Assembly (NCBI GenBank): GCA_030280995.1
Contig: JASXTE010000005.1
Coordinates: 32,067,501 to 32,131,500, forward strand
Reading direction: 5' to 3'
DNA length: 64,000 nucleotides
Source of the DNA: Hemileia vastatrix
Taxonomy: Eukaryota; Basidiomycota; Pucciniomycetes; Pucciniales; Zaghouaniaceae
This document shows, in pieces, positions 11,216-23,262 of this stretch; positions within the stretch are counted from its first letter, which is position 1; the number at the start of each line of letters is the position of its first letter. Below the pieces are notes generated by a model, which searched no databases, was not told the origin of the DNA, and saw nothing but the letters and a program-made list of their open reading frames with translations. A program made the translations under genes and the position numbers.

Positions 11216-14200
11216 ATTTATCAGAAGGAAAATCATTTATTGGATAGATTCCAAGGTTTCATACTTGTGTATTATGGTCATTATTAATTTTGAAAGTGTC
11301 TTTCCAAGCAATTTTATTGCCCATCATGACACATTTTTTTTAAATGTTTCAAACTGCATGATACAGTATTAAGGTGTCACATAGTATAATTAAGTTCTAT
11401 TAAGTGCCCTCCTATGATGCCTAAATTTATAATTTAATATCTTACATAATAATTTTTTTTATATAAATTCATCAATATTTTATTTTATTATCAAGTTTAA
11501 TAGAGCAAGTATCCTGAATTATTATATATGCATAAGCTTAGGTTAGATCAATTTGTGCTCAATTTGTGCTCAATTTGTGCTCAAGAGAGGACCAAAATCA
11601 AGTTCTGGAGGATCAACTTGTGCATAATTTGGAATCAGTTGATATTCTGTCTATAATCAATTTGAGAATAAATGTAAATCTAACTCTAATATACTTATGT
11701 TTATAAAGTATTCATAAGCCTGGAATAGTTAAGGGACACTCTAAATTTCAAGAGAGGGGATTGCTAGTAATTCAACCCTAGATTTCCCGTTGTGTATGAT
11801 ACTTATTTATTAAAAAATACACAATCAATATTACTATTTATACCCATATGAAATATCTGTGTAAAAGGTTTTATATTATTATTAAAATAAATGTTGATAC
11901 AAATTTTAAATGAATATATAAAGTATTTCAATTTAATGGTTTTTAGGAAAAAGTTAAGCAAAAAAGTTCAGGATCACTACTTTCTTTATGAGAACAAAAG
12001 TTTTGACAGGAGTAATTCACATCTGAAATTTTGCACATAAATCTTAAATGATATATATGGGAAAAGGACTTATCGATGATTAACTAGAATTATGAAAATC
12101 AAGCTGATAGTTAATAATAATATTAATTTGATGATCAGTTTCTAAGTCTATGAAATTAAATCTATTTCATAATTCATTTAAACACAAGATTTTATTAATC
12201 TTCTTGTAACTAGTCTGAACAAAGAGAAATACTAGATTAAGTATATTTTTACAAAAATTAATTTCAATAGAGAATATTTCCACATTTCAGTACAGATTTA
12301 AAAAAGAAAAGTAAGCTTAAAATTTGAATTTTAGCTTTAATATATGTTTATGAAAAAGATTTTTTTGATTTTTTAAGAAACTACCAAGTTTATCCTATGA
12401 GGCTTCACTTTAATTTACACATATAAATTGAAAAAAATCATTGTGATTTCTTGAGGGATCTATATAATTTGTACATAAAACAATTTATTTTTCTGTTCAA
12501 TTATTTTGAATTTAAACAGAAAATCTGAAACCTCTTTTATATATTATAGGTATATAAAATAAATTCTTAGTAAGTTTCTTAATCTATCATATAGAAAATA
12601 AATCACATCATTATAATAGAAAATATACTTACAACTATTATTAATAAAGTATTTTCTCAAAATGATTAATCATTTTTATTTAGTTTCACAACTTCAAAGT
12701 ATTAAATACATATATTTTTGATAAATAAATATACTTATGTTTACATTTAGAGGTCTTCAAGAAATCTTTTGAAAAGTGATAAATTTTCTCTATTTAACTT
12801 AGCTTGAACCACTGTTGAAAACAGGATTACATTGGGAGTCCAATCTAAGTTTTACATAATCTAAGATATATCATTTTTTGAAAATAAATATAGTCATTTC
12901 AATGAAAAAATTTTAGTATAAAAAAGGACTCAAGGAGCTTTTTATGTTACTTAATAGATTATAGTACCAATATTGATGAACTCAAAATATTACATTTTAC
13001 TAATTTTTTTAGCTTTTGAAGTGAATGATTCTGGTATGTATATTTACCATGGATAATGAAATCTAGCAAAATTTTGAAATATATCAAATTATAAACCTTT
13101 ATTTAAACTCTATGACTTAATTTGAAGCTTTTGTACAGGTCATTGAAAGAATTTAGAACTAAATTAAAATATAAAGACATTCATCTTGTGAAATAAAAAA
13201 AGAAAATCAGTTCAAAATCTTAATATACTTTTTCTTATATTTTTCAACTTGTTTTAAAAATATACATATTTTATTGTGTTTATGTCCTATGTATAGTTTT
13301 CAGAAACATTCTTTAAAATAATTTGTAAAAAATTAAAATTATTTTACATGGCTAACTTTTACAATCTAGTGCATCTTCTGTCAAAAATTTCAGTATTTAT
13401 TTAAAACAAAAAGCAAAGATTTATCTTGTTTGGATTTAGGGGTACAAATAAAAATACACCAGAGTTACCATTTTTTTAAAAGTGAAAAATAAGAACTGCA
13501 AACCAACAGGGTGGACTCTATTTTTTAGCCAAATAATAGAGTTCACCTCCAGTTTTTTTCTGCCTTATTTTACATTCTTTTCATCTCTCCACATTTGCTT
13601 TTATATTTTAATTTTTACCTCATCTTACCACTCTCTCTTCCCTATTTGTCCATCATTACCCCTTTCCAAATTTTCCCCACTCCACTCTGTCTCTTTTGCC
13701 TCAAACCTCAATTCTCAACATTTTTTGCCCCCTTCACCCCAACACACCCTTTTGACAATACCCCAACCCTTTTACTTCCAAACCCACTATTCTTACTCTA
13801 AACCCAAACAATTTCCCTTCTACAATATCTCAACCTTTTTTCTATTCACCCCACCCCTTTTGCTTTCCATGTCACCCTTTTCCGTCCCTATAGATGAAAA
13901 AGAGTTGTGAAGGAGAGCAAATAAAGTGATTAGGAGTATTAATAAGTGAAGAAGGGTGAAGAAGGGAGTTAAAGTGGAGATAACAAGTTAGGTGAAGTGA
14001 GGTGCAAGGGAGAAGGTTGGAGAAGGGGAAACAAGGGGTGGTAGGGGGAGATTAAATGGCAGAGTAGCACTACAATTAAAAAGGAGAGAAGATTTGAGAG
14101 GGGAAGAGAATCAGATGCATAAGAGAGGGGATGAAATTATTCGAAAGAAGAACTTTGAAAAAAATTTGATTATATATAGATATAATAATTATAGGGCATT

Positions 14201-15063
14201 GAAAGTGAAACATAATGAAAACAAAAATAAACTTATAAATATTGTGCACCACATTTTAACTATATTTTTTATTCTCATGAAAATTTAACTCTTATTTCTC
14301 TGGCTATAATGAAGATAACAGTAAATTAGTTTTTTGAAAAAATAGAACCCATATATTGTTTTTACTTCTAAAATTATGACATAAACATTAATTTTTTAAA
14401 TTATGCAGTTAACTAAATTTTTTCTAACTTCAATTTTGAGAGTGATGTAACCTCCACAAATCCTTTAAAGCTTGACAATTATAAAAAAGTATATATTCAT
14501 ACAGTGAGAAGAAATATATAGTTCTAGAAACCTTTATTGATAAAAATTTGATGAAATTATAAGTTTACTAAATGTTTTTTCTTAAATAACTTTTTATAGT
14601 ATTGGATGATTCCTCTATTGATTGGTCGGTTTGTAGTTTATATTTAATGCATTGGTATATCTATATTCTTTCAACTAAATTGAAAAACTAGCTCATGAAA
14701 AAAGTTATTTTTTTTGATAATTTTTCTTAATGAGTCAAAAATTTTCTCTAATTTTTATGATACCTTTTAAAAAAATATTCACTTTACTTCATTTTATTCT
14801 ATGATACTTTTAAACACTGTATTATATTATATTATATTTCATTTGATTTCACTTACTATTATTCTTTTTAATTTAATTTTATTAAATTTTGTTTTATTTT
14901 ATTTTAGTATATTTTATTCCCTTACATATTAATTTAATTTTTATTATCTTATTTATTCTAAAAGGTGATATTACATGTGCAAATACCAGTCTTTGAATAC
15001 TCAAAATGAGCTGGTGAACTCTGATGTAAACCCATAGATCAAAATTCACAACCAAAGTTCATG
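11216..15063. other. AT-rich region without recognisable genes
   Basis: It contains three direct copies of the 12-mer AATTTGTGCTCA (about 11,549-11,586) and a GAGGGGATTGCTAG...GATTTCCCGT stretch (11,755-11,792) resembling 7213-7251. Long AT-rich stretches follow, with TTTTATTTTA-type simple sequence at 14,790-14,950. Small ORFs at 13,482-13,910 and 14,094-14,288 reflect base composition. No domain was recognised. Confidence 0.6.
13490..14110. other. Pyrimidine-to-purine strand switch
   Basis: About 13,490-13,905 is strongly C+T-rich on the + strand (many CCCTTT, CTCTTCCC words). From 13,906 to about 14,110 it turns abruptly purine-rich (GAAGGGTGAAGAAGGGAG type). The 142-codon ORF over the first half is rich in S, F, P and L because of the pyrimidine bias and has no recognisable family. 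Confidence 0.6.
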
Positions 15064-15068
15064 CATGT
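15008..15068. repeat. Left part of a small palindromic repeat, split by element A
   Basis: GAACTCTGATGTAAACCCAT and following bases belong to the same family as 21,090-21,300. Element A with its CATGT duplication sits exactly between the two parts. Confidence 0.6.
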
Positions 15069-16242
15069 TGTCAGTACAGTCTAGTATATAAGTATGATAT
15101 AATAGTGTTATTTTATGGTCCTACTACTTATTAATAAATGATTTAGTGATTAAACCTCAGGGGAAGATTAATAGAATAGTTATACTCAAATAAAACTCAC
15201 AATACTTGGATTTAAATGCGTGCTAGTGGTGGAAAATAGAAGAATAAAATATAGTTATAGCTTTTATAAAGATAATATCAATTTATAAGGGCTTTATAAT
15301 ATATTTCTGAATGTTAATAATTGTATTGTAGTGTTTGTTTGAATTGTAGTAATTGAATGATAATAAACCGTCAAAATCCCTCCTTACTTATACCCAAATC
15401 CACTGGAGTGCACAGACCTTCAATCCAGATGATGTCACTGCTATCCCTGGCAATTACAGCACTGTGAGGGCCCATCACCTCCCCATGTCGTCCACTTCAA
15501 GCAGTTTCAACACCCAGACCTCCAGTAAGGACCCTCCATCACTATTAATAATAACACAGAGTCATACCATAAATAGAAATCCCAGATAAAAGCGGATACC
15601 ATAAAGAAACAGGTAAAATAAATGATCAAAAAGAGATTTAATGAAACTAAAAGCATATAAAGGAAACAAATAAAATTTCCAAGCCCCCAATAATATCCCC
15701 AAGCATCCACATTAACCCAAAAACATCCTTCCAACCCATAAATCTGTGAATAACCATCCAAGGAAGTAATTTTAGTTGTCCAAACTGGGTGTATGCGCCT
15801 GATATAGGTGTCTATGCTTCTGTAGGCGTTGTGAGTCCACTGATTTCGTCCATATGACCTAAAATAAGCAGAAAAACAAAGGTTATAGGCTATTAAGGGG
15901 CTAAAACCCACTTATATACCTAAATATACATAATATACTGCATATTTCACTGAATATGAGATTTATGTATACATATAAGCTTATGTATGTCAATAATTAC
16001 TTCATATCACTTAAGATAAGTATATTATGACTCCATTAACACCTTAATAAGTATTATTAGGCCATGGATAAGCTATTTAAACTATTATAAATTATATAAT
16101 AGAATAATAATTATATATATATATAATAAAATAATATATATTATTATTTTAACCTTATTTTTAAGATATAAGCTTAATCTAATTAAGGTTATCTTATTTT
16201 AAGCATAAGAAATACTCAGTCCTAAGGATATTTAGGCTGACA
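15069..16242 (-). repeat. 3' LTR of element A
   Basis: 1,174 bp, TGTCAG...CTGACA, with the polypurine tract adjoining on its right. It contains a 134-codon ORF (15507-15911, - strand), also present in the other LTR, with no recognised domain. Confidence 0.92.
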
Positions 16243-16355
16243 CTCCCTCACCCCAAAAAAACAATAAAAAAAATGTTAAGACATTTTAATTAATCTTAAG
16301 GAATGAAATAATAAAATAAAAAAATTTTTATAATACATATACTGAATGAACAGTA

Positions 16356-17106
16356 TTATTTAGATTTAAATTTTTTCAAGAGATTTTTAAGATCAGAGAT
16401 TTCATTTTCTGGAATCCACTGGTCATATTCACTTGATTTATTTTTAAATCTTAATAGATACTCAACTCCCTTTTCTTTAGTAAGGTGTCTCTTTTTAAGT
16501 ATCTTTTCAATTTCTGCTTTTTCCACTATTTCTTCAGGTTGCTGTTTATGCCTTCCTGATCTTCTTGGAAAGAGAGCAGTATCATTAGAATGGTATGGTT
16601 TTATAAGAGAAATAGGAAATACTGGATGTTTTCTATCATAAGGTGAATATAGAATAACCTCAACAGCATTATTACCAACCATCTTTTTAACTACAAATGG
16701 TCCAATGAATGGATCCTTCAATTTAACATTACCATTTAAATTGAAATGTAGCGTTGAAATAAGGACTTCATCACCCTCTTTGAACATTTGTTCTTTATGG
16801 GCTTTATCCCATCTTTTCTTTTCATACTCAAAAGCCTTATTTATACATTCTTGAGCATGTTTTCTGCATAGTTCCTGCATCTGAAGAAAAGATTTAGTAC
16901 CTGGATGAATATCCAATCTAGGTAACTTATTAAGAGTTTTAGCAGGGGTATTAGGTACATAACCCAACCATAACTCAAATGGCTTTTTGCCAGTGACAGA
17001 ATGTACTGTACTATTATATGCAAATTCTAAACCTGGGATAAGGGTTACCCAATCATGCGTGAATTTGTCATTGTCTTTAAAATTAAGACCAAAAGCACAG
17101 TATCTT
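16356..17106 (-). pseudogene. Integrase C-terminal end with chromodomain (element A)
   Basis: The open frame starts at the deletion join and ends at 16356. It encodes the end of an integrase core, a GPF/Y-like block (LKDPFIGPFVVKK), a PVFPISLIKPYH segment, and a C-terminal chromodomain-like stretch of ~55 residues (YLLRFKN...DQWIPENEI). The chromodomain places the element among chromoviruses, whose chromodomain can direct integration to marked chromatin. The catalytic D,D,E residues lie in the deleted part, so no integrase activity is possible. Its homologue in element B spans 39,280-40,343. Confidence 0.85.
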
Positions 17107-19404
17107 CTTATATATCCTTAATGATTTTAACATCCTCAAAATTCATTAAAGATTCATTTGAGTCTATATTTAATATTGGATTGTAAAAGATGGACAAATC
17201 ATCTTCCAACATACAGACTTCATTTTCATCACTATATGAGATATTACTGTCATAATCACTTGAATCATTACTCTTTTCTACTTCATTTTCAGATTCATGT
17301 TGATTTTCAACAATATTTATGTTTTCCTCACATTTGTGACCTTTAACCCAAGGTTTGTTACACTTATAACAAGTATTTGTTTCATACTTTTTAGGTACTA
17401 CAGGTGCAGTAGGTTTTTTCTGCTTCTCCTGAAGTGTTTTTGAATTCTGAGTTTTTACAGGTTCAACATTTTGCTTATAAGTGGAATACCTTGATTCATA
17501 CTTATGGTTTAATAATATTTCATTGCAAATATTAATAAAGTCAGAATATTCAGTAACATTTAATGTTCTAGCTACAACAATGTCTCTGACAGATATAGGT
17601 AATTTGTATATTATCTTATCTTTCCATAAGTTAAAATCCATATGAGGCTCAATGGCTTTTAATATTTTGTTTAAATTCATTAAAAATACCATAGGTTTGT
17701 CACCATTCAACGGATTATACCTTGTCTTCTCATACAGTCTCTGCTGAGTAAGCCTGAATTTAGAACCTCCAAATTGTTTTTCAATAAGTTGTTTCCATTC
17801 AGCCCAAGAGTAGTCTCTACCCTCACTTAAGACAGCTTCAAACCATAATAAAGCAACATCCTTAAATAAAGAAATTAATTTTGATGTTATCTCTTCATCT
17901 GGTAACTTATATGAGAATTTCAAGTTGTCAATTCTTTGAATAAAATGTTGCCAATCAGAGCTGGCTTCCCCATCATAAGTTGGGTACTGATCTATTTTAG
18001 GCCAGTTCTTCTGATTGGATTTTATCTCACTAATCTTAGGTAAGTTCAACAACTCATTCACTTTTGATAAATGGTCTTGTATTTCTTCCTGCACGGATTT
18101 GTGACTTACATTTTCAGAATTGACACTACCACCAGATGGTTTCAATTGTGGTGGTATAGGGAAGGAATGAGATTCACTTTCCCAATGAAAGGATTATTAT
18201 TATATTGATTATACTTATGATTATCCTGGTTCATTAGTAGATTGGCAGTTTCAATCTCAACTTTAGTTAATCTTTGTAGCAACTCAGAGACACTTTGATT
18301 TGTATGGGCAAAAGATAACTTTGTTCTTGATTCAGTTTTTAATAAGTGTGTTTCATATAATTTTTCTAACTCACAAACTTTGTTTGAAAGGTCATTATAT
18401 TTATTACTCAATGAATCATATTTAAGAGTTAGAGACAAATGTTCTTTCTCTTATTCTTTATTACGTGTTGCTAATTGAGAAATGTTCAATGTTAAGGATG
18501 AAATTGTATCACTAGTGAGTTTAACTGTCTGTTCCTCACAATCAGTCATTCTATTCCACAATGCTGAAACAATTCTATGGACAGTTGGATTATTGTTAAA
18601 ATATTCCATGTCCTCCTTTTCAATTCTCTCACTCTCCTGTGAACTTCTCATCTCACTAGTAGGTGGTTGCAACTGAGGATTAACTGTATTATAATTGTAT
18701 ATAGTACTGTTATTATGGACAAAAGACAAGTCAGGTGTATCTACTCTAAAACCTAAATTTCTTAAATCCTCCTCTATTTTTTGTACAGATTTAACATCAA
18801 TAGAATTACCTATATTGTAATTATCAGTATTATGTCTAATCTGAGAGGGTAAGTTACTTACCAAGGGATGGTTGCCAGTCCTGATTTTTGGCGCTTTTTT
18901 CCCTTGTAAGGGTGAGCTGAGGAAGTCAGATGAGGGGGTGGATCCCTGTTGCAACTGTGGCTTGTCCACTGTTGGTGAAACCAGTCCCATTTCCATTTGT
19001 CTACCAGGATTTTCTCCTGGGAGTGAGTGGACCCTCCTTGGGTAGGGGGTTGCTGATTTGATTGACTGGGCTGGCCTCCCTTTAATTCTGCCATTGCCTG
19101 ATTCATCTGCTGAAATCCTACCTTGCAATTGTTTTGCAACTGCTCTACCTCTTTGAACATGAGAGATTTTGATTCCTCTAGCTTCAGAACCTGTTTGGCC
19201 AGGTGGGACAGTTGATCCTGAAGAGGAGGAGACGTCTTTTTGATAGTTATCTTTTTTAAGAGGGCGTCCTTTTCCTCTATACTCATGCTTTCTGGCTGGG
19301 GGTACTGTTGTCCCTCCATGGTGATGTCCTGGAAAGTTTTTATTAGCTTTAGACCTGGTATTATAAGCAGGCTGTTCACTTACACTATCCTGGGAAGCAC
19401 TCAT
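17107..19404 (-). pseudogene. Gag of element A (broken)
   Basis: The N-terminal frame starts at 19404 (MSASQDSVSEQPAYNTRSK) and is open to an in-frame TAA at 18451-18453. The same frame resumes with a coiled-coil segment to about 18,180, where a 1-nt deletion relative to B shifts frame. The capsid part follows (18,145-17,108: WPKIDQYPTYDGEASSDWQHFI, then the retrotransposon-gag core) and a zinc knuckle CYKC...GHKC near 17,350. A second overlapping frame (19,379-18,858) encodes a convincing coiled coil, EEKDALLKKITIKKTS and onward. Gag normally forms the virus-like particle. It ends just before the lost protease. Confidence 0.8.
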
Positions 19405-19915
19405 ATTGTTCAGAATAACAATATTTTACGTCTACAAAAGGAAAAAACTCTGTGGAATTAGTAGACAAAAGATATTAGTAATTATATTACTAATAAAAAA
19501 GAAATGGAGCTTACCCTGAATTTATATCTTTATTTATTTAAATAAAATGTAAGAAAAATTCGAAAAAATCTGTTAAAAATATAATAATAAGTTTAACTAG
19601 ACCTCTATAAGGGTGAATAATTAGCTTACCAAGCTTTAGCCAAATACTAATTTAATTGGGTGTTATATTGGTGTCCAAATACCAAGTGAAATTGGGTTTA
19701 TATTGGGTACAGTTACTACTGTAAATATCTAATTTTAATGATAAAAAATTAGTACAATTATTATAAGGGTTCTTTTCCGCAATCAATGAGTTATGATGAC
19801 CCACTAATATGCAGCAGACCCAAATATTTGGTTAATTTTGAGTTGTACTAAGGTAAAAATCACGTCCCAAGGCTTATACTAAATAATAAGTAAAATATAA
19901 GGAAAGACCCCCAAT

Positions 19916-21089
19916 TGTCAGTACAGTCTAGTATATAAGTATGATATAATAGTGTTATTTTATGGTCCTACTACTTATTAATAAATGATTTAGTGATTAA
20001 ACCTCAGGGGAAGATTAATAGAATAGTTATACTCAAATAAAACTCACAATACTTGGATTTAAATGCGTGCTAGTGGTGGAAAATAGAAGAATAAAATATA
20101 GTTATAGCTTTTATAAAGATAATATCAATTTATAAGGGCTTTATAATATATTTCTGAATGTTAATAATTGTATTGTAGTGTTTGTTTGAATTGTAGTAAT
20201 TGAATGATAATAAACCGTCAAAATCCCTCCTTACTTATACCCAAATCCACTGGAGTGCACAGACCTTCAATCCAGATGATGTCACTGCTATCCCCGGCAA
20301 TTACAGCACTGTGAGGGCCCATCACCTCCCCATGGCGTCCACTTCAAGCAGTTTCAACACCCAGACCTCCAGTAAGGACCCTCCATCACTATTAATAATA
20401 ACACAGAGTCATACCATAAATAGAAATCCCAGATAAAAGCGGATACCATAAAGAAACAGGTAAAATAAATGATCAAAAAGAGATTTAATGAAACTAAAAG
20501 CATATAAAGGAAAAAAATAAAATGTCCAAGCCCCCAATAACATCCCCAAGCATCCACATTAACCCAAAAACATCCTTCCAACCCATAAATCCGTGAATAA
20601 CCATCCAAGGAAGTAATTTTAGTTGTCCAAACTGGGTGTATGCGCCTGATATAGGTGTCTATGCTTCTGTAGGCGTTGTGAGTCCACTGATTTCTTCCAT
20701 ATGACCTAAAATAAGCAGAAAAACAAAGGTTATAGGCTATTAAGGGGCTAAAACCCACTTATATACCTAAATATACATAATATACTGCATATTTCACTGA
20801 ATATGAGATTTATGTATACATATAAGCTTATGTATGTCAATAATTACTTCATATCACTTAAGATAAGTATATTATGACTCCATTAACACCTTAATAAGTA
20901 TTATTAGGCCATGGATAAGCTATTTAAACTATTATAAATTATATAATAGAATAATAATTATATATATATATAATAAAATAATATATATTATTATTTTAAC
21001 CTTATTTTTAAGATATAAGCTTAATCTAATTAAGGTTATCTTATTTTAAGCATAAGAAATACTCAGTCCTAAGGATATTTAGGCTGACA
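19916..21089 (-). repeat. 5' LTR of element A
   Basis: 1,174 bp, the same length as the left LTR and almost identical to it. Internal sequence begins at 19,915 going left. Confidence 0.92.
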
Positions 21090-21300
21090 CATGTGGTACT
21101 CTGATTTACAGTGGTAGATCAGAGTACCACATTCAATTTTGAGCATATGACTTCTGATCTACAGCTTTATATCAGAGCTCACCAACCATTTTAATTCATG
21201 TGTACTCTGATGTACAGCTGTACATCAGAGTACTACATCCAATTTTTTGCCTGTGAGCTCTGATCTGAGGCCATACATCAGAGTTTACCAGCCAATTTTA
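21090..21300. repeat. Cluster of short palindromes (GTACTCTGAT family)
   Basis: Four palindromic blocks lie within ~200 bp: around 21,093-21,135, 21,151-21,178, 21,202-21,233 and 21,246-21,278. The third is a perfect 32-bp palindrome with arm GTACTCTGATGTACAG. They alternate between GTACTCTGAT and GAGCTCTGAT ends and are separated by CCAATTTT-like linkers. Confidence 0.8.
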
Positions 21301-22518
21301 ACCATCTTAATGCTTCTACATTGCTATACAACAGCATCCATCAAATTTAATAAAATGAATTAAATGACATTAAGGCATATTATAATTTAATTGAGTATAA
21401 AAATACAGATAGATGAGTTTAATAGCTAGAATTAAAAAAGATGAATTTAAATTGTATAAAATGAGATAAAACAAAATAAATTGTTATTATATATTTTGAA
21501 AGGCATTGTAATAAAGTGTAATAAAATAAAATAAAATTTTAATCAAATGAAATAAAATTTTAATAAAATTAAATTAAATTTTAATAAAATAAAATAAAAT
21601 TACATAATACATAACCAAATACAACTCAATATAATAAAATACAACAAAACACAATATAATTTAATTTAATTTAGTTTGAGGCAATGAATTAAATAAAATG
21701 AGTGTATTAGAATATAATAAAATATAAGATAATAAAATCAATTCAAAATATTACATAATAAAAAATAAAATCAATTTATACTGAATTTTTTTTAATATTT
21801 TATTAAGAATAAATTTTAATATTTATATGCAATATGTTTTTTGTGTGCATATTCATTATGTCATTGCATATAAATATTCAATATGAATTTTGACATTGCA
21901 TACTCAATATGCAATATACAATATGATTTTTCATATGCATAATCAATATGAATTTTAATATGCATATTCAATATAAATTTTAAATGCATATTTTTTGGGA
22001 TGAATATTCAAAGTAATTTTCATTATATATATGAATTATCATTTTACATTTACATACTGAATACCACTCAGCAAGTAAATATTCAATTTCACTTTTTGTG
22101 GTTTAAAATAATGTTGCATGACTACAAAAAAAAAAGTGAATCAAAAAAAATTCAATTTAAAAAAGTTCTCTGTAATGTGTAATTTTTATAATTCTGGTAA
22201 TTTTTTTCAAAAATTATTAAATATTTATATATGATATTTAATATGTTTCAATCTATTTTAAATAAGTAATAAATTAGAGTAAAAATATCACTTGAAAAAT
22301 TGAAAATTTTAATGAGTTTTCAGCTACATCTTAAAATATAATTTAAAATACTGAGTCAAAATTATGTTCTTAAGGTGTAGAGAGTTTGGAATGATTGCTG
22401 AAAATTTTTTCATTCAAAATTTAATATAAGCTCATTTTTCTTTATTAAAATACCAGAAAAGATTCAGCTAGGTTTGTACAATAGTTCAAGTTAGTTTTCA
22501 AGCACATTTCAGTAAGAG
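21301..22518. other. AT-rich intergenic sequence
   Basis: It holds TAAAATAAAAT simple sequence (21,460-21,770), an ATGCATA-rich tract (21,820-22,000) and AT-rich sequence up to the left LTR of element B. No gene is recognised. Confidence 0.6.
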
Positions 22519-23262
22519 TGTCAGTGTATCTAGTATATAAGTATGATTTAATAGTATTTATTAATGGTCCTACTACTTATTTATAAATGATTTAGTGATT
22601 AAACCTCAGGGAAAGACTAATAAAATAGTTATACTCAAAATAAAACTCACAATACTTGGATTAAATGTGTGCTAGTGTTGAAAAATAGATAAATAGAATA
22701 TAGTTATAGCTTATATAATGATAATATCAATTTATAAAGGCTTTATAATATATTTCTGAATGATAATAATTGTGTTATAATTTTTATTTGAATTGTAGTA
22801 AGTAAGTGATGTCTAATAACTGTCAAAATCCTCCCTTACTTATATTAAAATCCACTGTAGTGCACAGACATTCAATCCAGATGATGTCACTGCTATCCCC
22901 AGAAATTACAGCACTGTGAGGGCACATAACCTCCCCATGGCCTACAATTTAAGTAGATTCAACTCCCAGACCTCCATTAAGGACCCTCCATCACAATTAA
23001 TGATAACACAGACCCATACCATATATAGAAAATCCAGATAAAAGGGGATACCATAAAGAAACAGGTAAAATAACTCATCCAAAGAGTATATAATGAACCA
23101 AATTAACTTTCCAAGCTCCCAATAAAATCCCCAAGAATCCATATTAACCCAGAAATTACCTTCCAACCCATAAATCTGTGAATATCCATCCAAGAAAGCA
23201 GATTAAGTCATCTAAACTGAGTGTATGCGCCTGATATAGATGTCTATGCTTCTGTAGGCGTT
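22519..23262 (-). repeat. Left LTR of element B, outer part
   Basis: It begins TGTCAGTGTATCTAG and is homologous to the LTR of A. It is broken at 23,262 by element C, whose target duplication GCGTT occupies 23258-23262 and 38739-38743. Confidence 0.88.

Larger units (their letters stand above)
15064..21094 (-). mobile_element. Element A: Ty3/Gypsy chromovirus, internally deleted, TSD CATGT
   Basis: Two direct 1,174-bp LTRs (15069-16242 and 19916-21089) begin TGTCAG and end CTGACA. They are flanked by a perfect 5-bp duplication CATGT (15064-15068; 21090-21094). By eye the LTRs differ at about seven positions, so the insertion is young. The element reads right to left. A purine tract (reverse complement of 16243-16260) abuts the 3' LTR. 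The interior holds gag and the C-terminal end of integrase with a chromodomain; protease, RT, RNase H and most of integrase are missing compared with element B. The deletion join is at about 17,107. Confidence 0.93.

Noticed and set aside
13482..13910. 142-codon ORF rich in F, S, P and L
   Set aside because: Follows the pyrimidine bias; no family, no conserved neighbour.
15507..15911. 134-codon Trp/Tyr-rich ORF in the LTRs of element A (also 20354-20758)
   Set aside because: Identical only because LTRs are copies; in the older LTRs of B (22942, 47956) it is truncated, and no domain is recognised.
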